DNA from: Viridothelium virens
Lineage: Eukaryota > Ascomycota > Dothideomycetes > Trypetheliales > Trypetheliaceae
DNA: 64,000 nucleotides
Assembly (NCBI GenBank): GCA_010094025.1
Contig: ML991784.1
Coordinates: forward strand, 248,001-312,000
Direction of reading: 5' to 3'
Shown here: positions 1 to 12,500 of the stretch, in pieces
How positions within the stretch are numbered: the first letter of the stretch is position 1
Layout: each line of letters begins with the position of its first letter
Program-made: the position numbers and the translations under genes
Notes under the pieces: generated by a model
Told to the model about the DNA's origin: nothing
Seen by the model: the letters and a program-made list of their open reading frames with translations, nothing else
Databases searched by the model: none

Positions 1-107
1 AGAAAGATTTAAGGATGGCACTGGTCAGCGAATCCTCCCTTCACCACCAGAAGAACCTTTTTCCGTCTTGGTAGCGTAGATCTCTGCTCGCGAAGGTACC
101 TCTAACG

Positions 108-956
108 ATGATGACTTCCCCTGCAACTGTTAAGAGACAAGACCTATCACCTATCATTCACCTCTACGAGCCTATCGCCGAAGGCCAACACGGCAGTACT
201 CAGGGCAATGTTACTAATACTACGAAACCTCCCGACCTGATCATCCTCCCAACATGGGCGGATGCAAAGCTTCGACCGATTGGCAAGTACGTTCAAGGCT
301 ATCAACGACTTTATCCTACGGCGCGCGTTCTCGTCATCCAAAGCCAATTCTATGACCTTGCTTTCCGCCCTCTATTCAGGACTCAGAAGCGACTAAGTCC
401 AGCTCTGAAAGTGGTTGATCGTGCAGCAGATGCACATGAGAGCATACTACTTCATTCGCTGTCAAATGGTGGAGCTTTTATGGCGACCCAGCTCGTCGTC
501 AAGTATCGCTTAGCTGCAGGCAAACCGCTTCCCATCCGAGCCCATATCATCGACAGTGCACCCGGGTCAGCCACGATACAGAGAGGAATGGCAGCTTCAG
601 CAGCAGCCGCTCCCAAAGGCTTGATGCGACCTATTGTCCTGGCTGTTCTCTATACATGTTGCCTGATGGTTTGGCTATCTTCGCGTGTGCTGAAGATCAA
701 AAATGTTGTAGATAGAATCAGAAATGGGTTACTGGACAGGATGACCCTTGCTGGACAACGGCAATTGTGTTATATCTATTCGAAGACAGATGACGTCATT
801 GGGGCGGAGGATGTGGAGGAACACGCAAATGAAGCCGAGCAGAAGGGCTTCAGAATCGACCGAGTCATTTTTGAGAAGAGCGCCCATGTGGCTCACCTTG
901 TGGTTGACCCAGAGAGATATTGGCGCACCGTGAAAAAGACATGGGAACAGGCATAG
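108..956 (+). CDS. DUF829 (TMEM53/PaxU-type) alpha/beta hydrolase-like protein
   Basis: A single uninterrupted frame of 282 residues. The middle has a nucleophile-elbow-like HSLSNGG (about residues 115-121), then HIIDSAPG. Near the end come an Asp in YSKTDDVIG and a His in SAHVAHL, the order expected for a Ser-Asp-His triad. This layout, ending in a ...DPERYWRTV-like helix, is typical of the DUF829 family (TMEM53 in animals, PaxU in indole-diterpene clusters). A hydrophobic stretch at about 180-195 could be a membrane-associated helix. Two adjacent ATGs (108, 111) give nearly the same product. The family's substrate is generally unknown and nothing nearby suggests a secondary-metabolite role, so only the fold is called. 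Confidence 0.82.
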   Translation: MMTSPATVKRQDLSPIIHLYEPIAEGQHGSTQGNVTNTTKPPDLIILPTWADAKLRPIGKYVQGYQRLYPTARVLVIQSQFYDLAFRPLFRTQKRLSPALKVVDRAADAHESILLHSLSNGGAFMATQLVVKYRLAAGKPLPIRAHIIDSAPGSATIQRGMAASAAAAPKGLMRPIVLAVLYTCCLMVWLSSRVLKIKNVVDRIRNGLLDRMTLAGQRQLCYIYSKTDDVIGAEDVEEHANEAEQKGFRIDRVIFEKSAHVAHLVVDPERYWRTVKKTWEQA

Positions 957-1487
957 AGAATGTCACATAGAATTGGGCAGTAGAGCGATTGACGCTAGTG
1001 AAAATCCTACAACACTAATTGCTCTGATATAGAAATATAGATAGGTAGCAAAGCAAAAGGAATTGCAGAAATTCAAATGTGGGGACCTTACCGTATACAA
1101 GCGGACGAATGGAAGACTGTTGAGGCTAGCCGGACTCGTTCACCAGCGGAGGCTTTCATTGTCGAGTCATCCCCAGACGAGTTCCCGGCTTTCTCGCTCA
1201 CTGCCTTGCCAAAATATAGCTGCGTAGATTAATACTCTCTATCCGCGCGAAGTGCGTTCTAGCACCTTTTCACCCGTTTCGACACGAACCATCGGGAAGT
1301 CTAGGAGCTGGTTTCATCCGCAAAGACTCGCTCTAATTCGGCCGAGGTACCTGCGTCATTTTGGAGCTCCCCGCCTATCGACATTGCGGGCACAAGTCCG
1401 GGACGGCAGTCTTTAGATGACTTCGCAAGCGAAAAGGTCGGCGAAGGAGATTCAAGATCGAGGCTGGAGAGCCTCAATTGAATCATC
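957..1487. other. Intergenic: 3' end of the hydrolase gene and promoter of the kinase gene
   Basis: No frame here looks coding. The stretch must hold the terminator of the upstream gene and the promoter of the kinase gene that starts at 1488. No repeat or RNA gene is visible. Confidence 0.6.
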
Positions 1488-2986
1488 ATGTCTTGGAAGA
1501 AGTCGGAAGTGCTGATGGATACCATCAAACATTACTCCAAGTTCCCGCCGACTGGTGTAAGCCTACGGCAAATGGTCCAATTTGGGGAAAGACCTTCCAC
1601 AGGTGCTTTCGACATATACCGACTACTTCAGTAGCCTGCAATCGCTGACGGATATCCTTCTTAGGCACTCTATTCCGAGCCTCACAATTCCTCTCCGAGG
1701 AGCTTCCCATTCGGCTAGCGCATCGAGTACAAGAGCTTGGAGACCTTCCTGACGGACTGAACGACATGCCTTCAATTAAAAGGGTGCAGGACTGGTACGC
1801 ACAGTCATTTGAGGTGGGATCCCCTTCGTGATACAACCTGACACCAATAACCTGTTCGGGATTGGCAGGAGATTACCCAAATACCCCGGCCCAGCCTGAC
1901 ACAAGAGGTCAAAGAAAGACTACTGAAGCCTGCGAGAGGTAGCGATGGTAAAAGTTCCAAAGTCCTTAGTGAGACGACCGCAAATCCGAGCATACCCAAG
2001 GGCAAATATAAGTCGCAAGTGAATAGCAATAGAGACGAGAACGGGCACGACAGAAAGGGTGGTCAAGCCAAAAGATATTATGCCGCGACGGATGATGGGC
2101 AAGAATGGCCGCCTGAACTAGGAGACTTCAACACACGTTTTGCGCAAACACTAGAGCGGATCAAACGACGACACGACAGTGTGGTGACAACAGTCGCACA
2201 GGGTATATTGGAATACAAGAGAAAACGCCAACGGATGCAGATCGACACGAATATTCAGGCTTTTCTAGATCGCTTTTACATGTCCCGGATAGGCATACGT
2301 ATGCTCATTGGACAGCACATCGCACTCACAGATCAGCGGACACATTCAGACCTGAATTACGTTGGTATAATTTGTACAAAAACGAATGTCCACGACCTCG
2401 CGCAGGAAGCCATTGAGAATGCGCGTTTCGTCTGTGAAGACCATTACGGCCTTTTCGACGCACCGAAAGTGCAGCTGGTTTGCAATCCAGACATTCACTT
2501 CATGTACGTGCCGGGTCATTTATCACACATGTTGTTTGAGACGTTGAAGAATTCGTTACGAGCCGTAGTGGAAACGCACGGGCAGGAGAAGGAGGATTTC
2601 CCCGTAACAAAAGTTATCGTTGCAGAGGGAAAGGAGGACATCACGATCAAAGTCAGCGACGAAGGCGGTGGTATCCCTAGAAGTGCGATCCCCCTTGTTT
2701 GGACTTACATGTACACCACTGTAGATCAGACACCAAATCTGGATCCAGATTTCAACAAGAGTGATTTCAAGGCGCCAATGGCAGGCTTTGGATATGGATT
2801 ACCTATCAGTCGACTTTATGCGAGATACTTTGGTGGAGACTTGAAGTTGATCAGCATGGAAGGGTAAGGGCAAAGGCTCATTCACTTACTCTCTTCAACG
2901 ATTCGACTGACAAGTCTGACAGCTACGGTACCGACGTCTATCTCCACCTCAATCGTCTCTCTTCTTCTTCCGAACCCCTACAATAA
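1488..2986 (+). CDS. Mitochondrial protein kinase of the PDK/BCKDK family
   Basis: Four exons by splice signals: 1488-1602, 1665-1813, 1869-2863, 2923-2986, giving 440 residues. Exon 1 starts with MSWKKSEVLMDTIKHYSKFP and runs into the N-terminal four-helix domain (SLRQMVQFGERPS). The long exon carries FLDRFYMSRIGIRMLIGQH, the ATP-lid histidine-kinase-like motifs ENARFVCEDHYG and HMLFETLKNSLRAVVE (N-box), the G1 box DEGGGI and the G2-like GFGYGLPISR. The last exon ends the family's usual YGTDVYLHLNRL tail. Such kinases phosphorylate the E1 subunit of mitochondrial 2-oxoacid dehydrogenases, most often pyruvate dehydrogenase. A classical presequence is not obvious at the start. Whether the substrate is pyruvate or branched-chain dehydrogenase cannot be settled here. 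Confidence 0.93.
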
Positions 2987-3543
2987 CAATTACCAGTCAT
3001 GAGGGACGAGTTCCAGCGCCCGTATTCGTCCCGACGATTGACGCCGGCCGGGGGGCACCAAGCAACTTCGGCCACATCGCCATCCACGGCGACAATGACT
3101 TCTTCGGTTTCCATTGGCCTAGCAATGAGGTCGAGGGCGATGCGGCTGAAGTTGAAGGGCAGCAGCGGGAGGGAAGTGAGCGAACGCAAGCAAGTAGGTG
3201 ATGCGGAGGCGTTGGTGAACGAGCCACAGAAGGGAAAGCCTTGGTGGAGAGACGTAGGGATGGAGGAGGGCTTGTAGGATTGCGGGGGAAGGGGTGTAGC
3301 ATGTTTGAACACATACAAAAATGCATGGGACGGCGCTCAGATATTTGGTTAATGCCTATACAGCACGTCCGGACGGTTACGCACTGTGTGGAGTGACTCT
3401 GCAAAGATGAATCGAGTAACACTTGCACAAATGGATATTATCAATATTGGGGTATCATGCCGCGCTAAAATGTAGCCAAGAAAAGCGAAAGCAGTAAGCT
3501 CATACAGCTCAGGTCATTCCACCGCGTCTTTCTTTTGTCATTC
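2987..3543. other. Region between convergent genes with overlapping open frames, unassigned
   Basis: Downstream of the kinase stop the DNA is GC-richer, and several frames stay open on both strands to about 3430. The plus strand reads ...NFGHIAIHGDNDFFGFHWP without a good start. The minus strand reads ...METEEVIVAVDGDVAEVAW. None has a recognisable domain, and they overlap each other, so no gene is called. The 3' UTRs of the kinase and of the minus-strand gene ending at 3544 must lie here. Confidence 0.4.
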
Positions 3544-4170
3544 TCAAGCTCGGTGCTTTGCTTTTGGATTCGCACTGGTTTGCCCACTACTCTTTCCCCC
3601 TTCCTTCCTTCCGGGCCTTGAATTACCTGAGATTCCACCTTGCTCGGTCCTCGCTCCGTGGCGGCTACTCTCGGGTTTCTTTCCCTTGGGGTCATCATTA
3701 TCGGAGTCTTCGTAGTCCTCTTTCCACATGACCGGCCATTGGCTGTCATCGATGCCGGCGACGATCTTGCTGAAGTACAGACGTGTTTGGGGCACAGTCT
3801 TACGATCCAGTTAGCAGACGAAGCTGTGTCTAGATCTACGTGATAACAGAAAGTCATGAAGCGAAAAAAGAGAAGAGCAATGGTGGGAAGAAGGAACAGG
3901 AAATATCAAGCCAAAGTCCTCAAGTGGAAGAGTTACGAAGGTGATTCAAGAAAGGATTACCTCATTTCGTGCGCGAGCATGCCATTCCAGTCGCTCATTT
4001 GATGCCATAATCATCGCGGCTTCAGTGCGAGCCCTGCGCTCCTCGAAGGTCTCAGGAGCTGGAGGCCGGACAATGGCTTCATTGGTCTCAGCAGAACGAC
4101 TCTGTGCTCCAAAGGTTCCCGAGAGCGGGACTGAGTGCAGGATGGACGGAGTTCTTGCTGAAGTGGACAT
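3544..4170 (-). CDS. Small hydrophilic protein, unknown function
   Basis: Two exons, 4170-3961 and 3798-3544 (intron GTAATC...TAAG, 162 bp), give 154 residues. The join is clean in phase 0 and reads ...WHARARNE|TVPQTRLYFSK. The first exon has a charged helix (ETFEERRARTEAAMIMASNE). The second has a compact hydrophobic patch (RLYFSKIVAGIDDSQWPVMW), then an acidic stretch (EDYEDSDNDDPKG) and a basic, disordered tail. No known domain was recognised. Continuity across the intron and sensible amino-acid use in both exons support a real gene. It runs towards the PDK-family gene. Confidence 0.6.
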
Positions 4171-4675
4171 GGAGAGCAGGAATCAAGATAATGTGGATGA
4201 TGATCCACTGGGCTTTGTAGAAACGATCTTTTTTGGTTTGCCCGGATATTGCGAAGCAGCTTCAAACGTTTGCAGTATTCTTAAGAAAGCTGTTAATAGT
4301 GGTTTGCAAGGTCTACTGAGTGTGATGGTGGAAGTTCTGATTGCGTCATGCTCTGCAGCGGGAAATATGGGCTGAAGTCCGATCTCATCCCTGAACTTCC
4401 ACTCTGTCTGTTGTCTTCTTGCACCGAGTCGCATTGAAGTTCTTGTGCGCTAGAATCATAGTTCTAAGTGCTATTCATAATTGGGATCACAGAGCTGCGT
4501 CAAATAGACAGGAAGAATGTATTCTACGCCTTCGCATTTGTGCCATGAGCTATGTTCAGGGCTCGTGTAGGCCATGCAGCACGCAGCACTCCAACACTCC
4601 CAACTGGAGCTCTATCATGCATTATTTCCACGAGCGGCGTAAAGGCTATAGTACCCTGAGTATCAAATTTTTCTC
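4171..4675. promoter_or_regulatory. Promoter region of the small gene, abutting the 3' end of ureG
   Basis: About 500 bp without a supported gene. Both neighbours are on the minus strand, so this stretch holds the upstream region of the 154-residue gene and the transcript end of ureG. No specific element is called. Confidence 0.4.
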
Positions 4676-5580
4676 CTAAGTTGCCTCACTCGCACCGCTT
4701 GCCTTCCATGCACTCAGCAGAAGACTCACGATATGATCTACATTCTTCCCGTTCTTTACTTGTGCAAAGATTGTCGGTCCGCCTTCCCTACATCACCCCA
4801 GTCTGTCAGCTTCCTAAAGGCACAGCTAATTTGTCACGCTGGGCACTTACCGCATCTTTCTCGCATCCCTCTCCATGACACCCAAGTCCGCCCCAACAAT
4901 CTCGGCCAAATCTGTCTTATTCACCACTAATAGATCACTTTGCGTGATGCCTGGCCCTCCCTTCCTGGGGATCTTATCACCACCGCTTACATCAATCACG
5001 TAGATGATGAAATCCGCCAACTCCCGACTGTAGTTCGCCGCCAAGTTATCCCCTCCGCTCTCAATGAGCAATATCTGTGTTGCGAATTCTCGATGCAGGT
5101 CCTCGAGAGCAGCGAGATTGGCGCTGATATCCTCACGCACGGCGGCGTGAGGGCAGCCTCCAGTCTCGATGGCGCGGATACGGGACGCGGGAAGTGCCGA
5201 GTGGGCAACCAGGAAGTCGCAGTCCTCGCGCGTGAAGATGTCGTTAGTGACGGCGGCGATAGAGTAGGTAGAGCGTAGGGCCTGGCAGAGGGCAAGCATG
5301 AGGGCGGTTTTGCCGGAGCCGACGGGGCTATGTAAGGAGACAAATAGGTAATGAGCATTTTGATTGGTCAAAAAGACGCTGGACATCTGTAACAAGAGAG
5401 AAGACGTACTCCTACCTACCCGCCAATGCCTACGGTGAAAGCGCGTTCGCGCCAGTTCCGGCCTTCGATGATGGGCATTTCACGACCCATGAAGCTGCCG
5501 GGACCATCGAGGATTTCATGGGAATGGCCATGGTCGCCGCCTGCGTGAGAGTGGGACACACCTTCATGAGAGTGAGACAT
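4676..5580 (-). CDS. ureG: Urease accessory GTPase UreG
   Basis: Three exons: 5580-5420, 5327-4851, 4787-4676, giving 249 residues. The N-terminus is His-rich ([20 protein letters not shown]), the nickel-binding extension known in fungal and plant UreG. The first splice rebuilds the P-loop GPVGSGKTA. Further G-protein motifs follow: TNDIFTRED, the CPH-type metal motif in [21 protein letters not shown] and NKTDL. The last exon supplies the end [13 protein letters not shown]...SAWKA. UreG hydrolyses GTP while passing nickel to apo-urease with the other accessory proteins. No urease or other accessory gene lies in the window. Confidence 0.95.
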
Positions 5581-7622
5581 TGCTGGAACAGGTGGACTTG
5601 GAAGCCGGGGTTACGTGACAAGATACCTGGCATTTGTTCAAGCTTGTTGTTTATGGCAGCACGATGGCGGGGTATGCGGGGCTGATAACGCAGACATAGA
5701 TAAGGTAGGTACGGTGGAGAAAAGACCACAGATTTTGATACATATGCCTAGGTGGAATTGCGTATCTGAAGAAGTGGAGACTACAATCATGATCGCATTA
5801 GGACTATGAAAGGAATCAGAGAATTGCCACCTCTCGCGGTTAGAGAGGCGTACCATGATCAGAACCACGTCCGTGCGATAGCTTCGCGAGGACGCTAGAG
5901 TACTCACAATGGCTCCATACCGTTAATGTAATGGCTACTAATGCACATCATTGTTCCTGAGAGAGTCTCAGGATAGCACATGCATCCGCGAAGAATTCTA
6001 TCTGAAACTCTAGTCAACCGTTCAAATAGCAATTTGCCAAGCCAGCCGCAGCGTATCCTTCAAGATTGAGGAAACGCACTATTTCAATACTCTGTGATAG
6101 GAATGTGGGATCGCCATTTTATCCAGTAATATTGTGACATCACTGTTGGACGACAGAAGGATGCTCACGAGAGCAGATACTCTTTGGCAAGAACCCTAAT
6201 CTTTTCGTAACTCCGATACCATGGTACCTATCATATGGCGATTGATGATTTGGAGGACAGCGGAAAAAAGTGAAGTGTTCAATGCAGCAAATACCGAGGC
6301 ATGTTTCTTCTACTTCTCGCAAAGGGACGAGGAATCGCACAGGGTTGAGAAGAATATTTTTGCCATTGATGACCGCTGTCACCGGCTCTTTTCACAATCA
6401 GCTAGATCTCGTAAGCCTTCCTGTTCGAGACAAACATAAATCCAGCGCAGTGATCATTGACAAATCTTACGAAGATTCGATGGTGAAGCACTATGGTTTT
6501 AGGTGGAGGTTTGAAGGGGCTCAACATCGTGGGCTTCAGTATCTTCTTGACACCGGTCCTAAGAGCCATAGTTGAGATGGAATTTAGGCGATGATTGCAA
6601 AATCTGGCCCTCGGCGGATAGGTGCTAACTCGTGAAGAGATCGCCACGACCAAAGCGGAGTTTCTTCTTGATTCGATCTTCCCCACGGCGGCTTCCGCGC
6701 TTTAGGCACCTTAGGGATGCACGCTATGACCACCTCGCCGACGGACCGAGGACGTCTCGCCTGTGCTTCGAATTTTCTCATTCAGACGCATGACCTTTTT
6801 GTGCCTCGTCTATGGAGCTTACATGTAGTAGCTAGAGTACATGTAGCTGAGCAGAACCAGGTTCCAGCTCTCGACGTACAGAGCAACACAATGGATCATG
6901 GACGCGCGATGCTGCACATGACCAGACCTCCTTATGCGACTGCGTGAAAGTCGATACTCTACGTCTCTCTCTTCCATGCAACACCATGCCAGGGACAAGA
7001 ACAAGCTATCTCCAATGCTTTATTAGCTGCAAACAAAGCGCATCCGTCAGTGCGCGGACCACTTAGGCGACCTGCCGATCCATGTCTTTCGACGTCGCGC
7101 TGCGTCAGTTGTGCAAAACGTCCTGCAAACGCATGTGCAATCCCTGAGTGCCTCGGTTTGGACGTGACACTCACAAGGGTAAGCTGGTTCGTAACTCGAC
7201 CTTATCCAGACGAGTTACGCCCCATTATTGGTTCCAAATGCGGCGCTATGGAGATCTTGCCGGCCCTACCTAATATGACTTGCGGTTTAATGCTCCTGAC
7301 TGGTCTTGGTTGCCTTTGGGCTTTCCAAATTCGCTACATACCTCCGCGTTGAATCGCTTTGTCTGTGGGGCATGGACCGCTTCCCCACAGACTGAACAGA
7401 CAGCTTTCTTAAATCGGCTTGTTGCCGAGATAGGGTCACGACTGGTCGTTGTGAACTTGTTTTTCATCCTTACATAGCTTTCTGCTTCAACGCCTGCGCT
7501 TCCATAGCGAAGGTCATACAGGCATACAAGAGGCCTCAATCCGCACTCTACTGTGTGGCGGTCGTCCATTTCGATTTCACATTTCTTCAGATCTGTCATT
7601 TCATATAGATTCCTGTTCCGCA
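5581..7622. other. Intergenic, no supported gene (2 kb)
   Basis: Only short frames that overlap each other occur here. I found no domain, splice-joined exon series, tRNA or repeat. It contains the upstream regions of both ureG (minus) and the LEA2-like gene (plus), so at least its two ends are regulatory. A small lineage-specific gene or non-coding RNA cannot be excluded. Confidence 0.5.
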
Positions 7623-8789
7623 ATGGAGGACGAAAAGTATACATCGCACGTTGAGAGTGGTGCCGCCAATGGTGGACCATCCGCCCCTCCGCAGAAAGTT
7701 AGTTTTTGGACAAAGAGGAAGAACCATTACAAGAGATTCTGGTGGCTTCACCTTTTGATACTGATCATCGTTGTGCTTGTCGTCACCTTGCCACTGTATG
7801 TTTTGCAGCTATTCCAAAGGCCAATTGCGTTGGGTGCTGACTCCTGCAGCGTTTATGTCGGCTTCCCAAACATTGCTCAGTCCCAACTCAATAAGTCCAC
7901 GTTAAACATCACGATGCAGCAAATTACAAATCCGACTCCAACCTCTGTACAGTTGGCGCAGATGGCCATTGCTGGTAACCCAAGCAGCTATCATCCAAAT
8001 TTGGATGGCTTCCAGGCGGCACTTTTTCTTGAGGATACTGAGCCTAATATCCAGCCATTCGGCTATATAGAGATCCCACCCCTTCACGCAACTCGATACA
8101 CAGGAATTACAACCAATCAGACACTCAATATCACCAACATGGACCAATTCACCGCTTACAACAATCTGGGCCTTACGACCAAAACATATCGGGTTGCCCT
8201 CCGGGGCCGAACGAAACTACATGAGATGAAATTTCCAACAACCACAGTCGACTTTAACCAAGTTGTGACCTTGAATGGTGATTTCCTAAATGCTTTCAAC
8301 TGTATACGCCCCTACTAACGAGGCACAGGACTCAACAACTTCGATGGAATCAATGTCACCAACTTCCAACTTTTCCTCACTCCACAAGGACCAGATCAAG
8401 CCAACTTAATCGGTGAAATTCTCATCCCCAACCCCACAATCCAGGCCATCGAATTTGGAAATGTTACTTTCAACGTATCTGTGGATGGCCAGAATATTGG
8501 ACAGTCATTCCTCAACAATCTAATGCTGATGCCGGGCAATCATACTTATCCTCTGCGGTCAACGACTGATCAAGAAGCCGTTATCGGCCTAATCACCTCT
8601 AAATATAAGGACGGCATCCTCCCTTTGACCCTGATTGGAGAGAGCGTCGTGTACAACGGTCAACACCTACCGTACTTTGAAGGTCCGCTCAGAAATAGCA
8701 CACAGCATCTCAATCTCAACGTTGGGCCAGCCTTGGCACAGCTTGGGTTGAACCTAGGCAGCCTCAGCGGAAGCAATAGCACCGGGTAG
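7623..8789 (+). CDS. Membrane-anchored LEA2-like (DUF3712-type) protein
   Basis: Two exons, 7623-8277 and 8329-8789 (51-bp intron with CTAAC branch site), give 371 residues. A basic N-terminus (TKRKNHYKRFWW) leads into one membrane segment at about residues 40-64. The rest is extracytoplasmic or lumenal in style, with many N-glycosylation sequons (NKST, NIT, NQT, NST). It alternates short beta-like segments such as DFNQVVTLNG and FNVSVDGQNIG. This is the pattern of the fungal DUF3712 family, related to LEA2 beta-sandwich domains. No enzymatic motif is present. The family is often annotated as a pre-rRNA processing protein, but the sequence itself gives no support for that. Confidence 0.75.
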
Positions 8790-9508
8790 AGATGATTGTA
8801 TCATCTGTGTCGAATACATCGAAGCGCCTGAACGACACGACTCAGGACCGAGTCTCTCGAATATTGAAGACGCACCTCGGCAAAGGACTTTGCTATGCGT
8901 CTCGAAAAATCATTTGGAATATGATTTCGAATGATAAGCCGGCTTTGCATCGCTCATCATGACCATTCCCGGCGAAGCGGCGTTTTTTTGGGTACAGCTG
9001 ATATAGAAATCTCATGCACCATGCATTCAAATTTCGCAATGCTTGATCAGATAGTCATATCCGTTACTTGTCGCGCACGAGCCGCGATTTTCTAGATTGA
9101 AACCTCGGCTCATACAGGCAGACGTTCGGAAACATGTGATCTTCAATCTAGGAATTTGCTTTCGCGATAATGGCGTAGATGCTTGACATCATTGCCACTG
9201 GGATAAGCCCGGTTTTCCATTCTCGAATAATCATCAGTACCTTATCTGAGGAGGCTGAGTTCATCATTCGATTGTCGCCGAGGGTCTTTGGCGTAATGAG
9301 CAAGTAATCCCGCTAGACCGCTCCGCTGCAAACGTCAAAAACCTCCTCTCCGCCCCGCTTCTCAGGAGATGGTCTAGCTGATCTACTAGGTACCTCATAA
9401 AGTCGGACAATATGGATTTCTCTTATCCATCTACTTTCATGCCATCGAGGTACTCTCATGCATTTGCCTTCGTGATGTCAATAATTCAGCTTCGCCTTGC
9501 TCTCCATG
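8790..9508. other. Convergent 3' region
   Basis: Lies between two converging genes, the LEA2-like gene and LeuRS. No frame with coding character was found. It must hold both transcript ends. Confidence 0.55.
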
Positions 9509-12500
9509 CTACACATTCTCGAAATGGAACGTCGGCCCTCCTGGCACTGCTCCCTCTGCCACAGCCGGCAATTCTTCCACTGCCCTTCCCATCTCCACCC
9601 CCTTTCCACTCCCCGCCACCACTTGCCCCTTCTTCCCGCCCTCACTCACCATCACCACCTCGACCCGCTGACACCGCATCACCGTCTGCCGCAAGCCGGG
9701 CACCATTTCCTTTAAGACCGCCACCTCCTCAAACCCCAACTCCCTCCCAAACACCTTCTCCTCCTCCTCCCCAGCCTCCAACCTCTTCTTCAACCCCTGC
9801 ACAAACGGCATCGCCTTCTTCCCCTCCGGCGCCTTCCCAAACGCCTTGCCCACCTCCCGACTCAGCACCTTCATGTCGACGTTCATGGAGAGCGCGTCGA
9901 AGGCGCCACGCAGCAGCTCGATACACGTGTCTTGCCAGGCTGGAAAGGCCGAGGCGCAGAAGACGGTCAGCGATTTCGGCTGCTTCGGGTCGAAGTTGGC
10001 GAGCTTGCCCTTGGCGAGGCGCTTCTGCTGCGCCCCCTCCGCCGAGGTGATGGCGCTCGAGGTGGTGCGGATGTACTCGCGGGCTGCGGAGAGGGAGGGC
10101 GAGGGGGTGGGGACGGCGGGGAAGAGAGCGTTTTGAATGGTCGTGGGCTGGGTTGATTAGCTTGGTTCGGGAAAGAGTGTAGGAACAGAAAAGTAGGTGG
10201 TGATGCGTCGTACCTTTTTGAGGACTTCAAGCCAGATGTACTCGGCCCAGTGAGGAGCGACAGGGGCGAGCATGAGTGCTTGGAGTTCAACGTAGCGGCG
10301 AGTGAAATCTTGATGCATGCCGATGTCTGCAGCGCGGCAGGAGCTTCGGTAGAAGTCTCGAGCGCTCGTGAAGTCGTAGAATCCTGACTTGAGAGCGCTT
10401 TTGTACAAAGCGGCCTCAAGATTTTGGATAGTCTCCCTGACCAGGCCATTGAGCTCGTTCTCGAATAGCTCATCCCAGAAGCCTTTGGGTCCGTTGCGTT
10501 GGATGACGTCGGTGTTTTTGACGCGCTCGTTGTCTCGTGCGTGCACGTATTCTTCAGACGATGAGACGAGGCGCGCTTCAAGTACGATTTCTTCGCACCA
10601 TTTTCGAAGCTCGAAGAGCCTAAGAATGGTAGTATCTGCGACACTCTCCTCAAAATTAGCATCTTCGACACCGTCACCAGCATCCGCCAACGCGACACGG
10701 GTAGCATCGGACCCGAATTTGGCAACTGCGTCGTTCAACGTAAGGAAATTCCCGGTGCTCTTGCTCATCTTCTCTCCGTTCAACTGAAGGTGCCCATTAA
10801 CACGTACGCCTTTTGGCCAGTAGCTTCGTGGAAAGATGGCTAAATGAATGTATAGGAAAAACGTTAGATGATTGTTGATAAGATCCTTCCCAGAAATATT
10901 CACATCGATCGGATAAAAGTATTCAAACTCCCTTCGCATAGTTTGTAGGGTTTCTAAGGGTATGTCGCTTTTGATATCGTCACGCCGTGTGAAAATGTAA
11001 TCCCACACCTCGTCAGTCATTTGCTCCGGTGTTACATTTGCCGGCCCTTTATGAACGCCAAAGATGTCTGTATGGAGAAGGTGCGCTATTGTATAGTAGC
11101 TGTGGTATATCGTACTGTCGCTCAAAGATTCAACAAGCCATTGTTTATCGATAGGGAATCGAGAGCCCAAGCCGTACGAACGCGTTGCCGCCCATTGGCC
11201 AAGCCAGTCAATTGTTTGCTCAAAAGCATTCTTGGCTTCAGCGCTGTAGAGCTGCAAATCTTTATCGATATGCTCAAGTACCTGTTGCTGCCATGCGGGA
11301 TCGCCTTGGGATCCATAGTTCATGAACCATTGGTCAAGATGGCCAGCAACGCACTCGTCAGCAGATCTACTGATGACGAGTCCTTCGGGCTCAGCGTAGT
11401 TGAAAGCATCGTTCGCGTCGATTAACTGTTGTCGTACCAAAGGTTTGGCTTCTTCAACTGCTTTTCCTTTGTAGTCTCCGAAACACATCTTGCCCTGGTA
11501 GTAGCCCTCTTTGTAAGCGAGATCCTTAGCTTCAGCAAGCTGTTTGGTGTCCTTTGGTGAATTGATTTTCATTTTCTCTACGAGAAATTTTGCGGTCAGA
11601 TTACCATATGAGGGTGTCTCAATGATGGGAATGATTTCAAGCTCCGCCCATTCTTTCTTAATGCCATAGTAGTCGGATTTCTTAATCAGATCCAGAATTG
11701 TGGCGTAGTCGTCTGGGCTATCAGAGGGCACACAGGTGACCACGCCCGTACCCTTCGTAGGCTTCACTGTTTCCATGGGGAGAATGCGAACATCTTGGTG
11801 AACCGATAATGGAGCATTGACCAGCGTTCCCACAACTTCGGAGCCTTCAAGCTCAGCCACCTGAGGAAATACACCCCACTCCGAAAAAATGCCTTGGAAC
11901 GCCATGTTGCGAGCTGCTCGTGAGGAAACAAAAAAGTATTCGTTTTCGGTAACCTTGAAAATGCCATATTTTACTTTGGGGCCGACAAAGCAACACGTTT
12001 GGCCATACATAGTTTCCGGTCTTAGAGTCGCCGGAACAAAATATACATTTGCGTTTGCCGGAAGTTTGCCCGACAGCACTCGCTGAGCACTTTCCGGCCA
12101 TTCTTTCACTTTGAGCTTGAGTGCCGTATATTCTTGAACACCGAGACCCTCTCCAGATTGCCTGTCGTGGTCCATACAAGCTTGACCATCCTTGGGACTA
12201 TAGACGGTGTAACGCTTCCCAAATTTGATTTTGCCGAGCTCATATAAGCGATTCATCTGCCAGCGAACAAAGCTGTCGTAGTACGGATTGGCGTCGGTCG
12301 TGACCATCTGTCGTCTCCAGTCGATACGTGCTCCAAAAGCAGTCATATCTCGTCTACAAAGCGGCGGGAAGAACTCGAGCCAGTGTTGAGGATCGGCAAA
12401 ATTGTGTATTTGCTCAATTGGAATTCCAAGTGCTAGCATGATTTGGAATTGGTATTTCATCTTCACCGACTTGGCAGCAGCTTTGCCTTTCTTAGCTGTG

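Noticed and set aside
3941-4375. A 144-residue plus-strand frame
   Set aside because: It overlaps exon 1 of the minus-strand small gene, whose spliced product is better supported.
9412-10050. A 212-residue Pro-rich plus-strand frame
   Set aside because: It is antisense to the C-terminal exon of LeuRS, whose reading is well supported, and its Pro/Ser-rich text is the mirror of a GC-rich coding strand.
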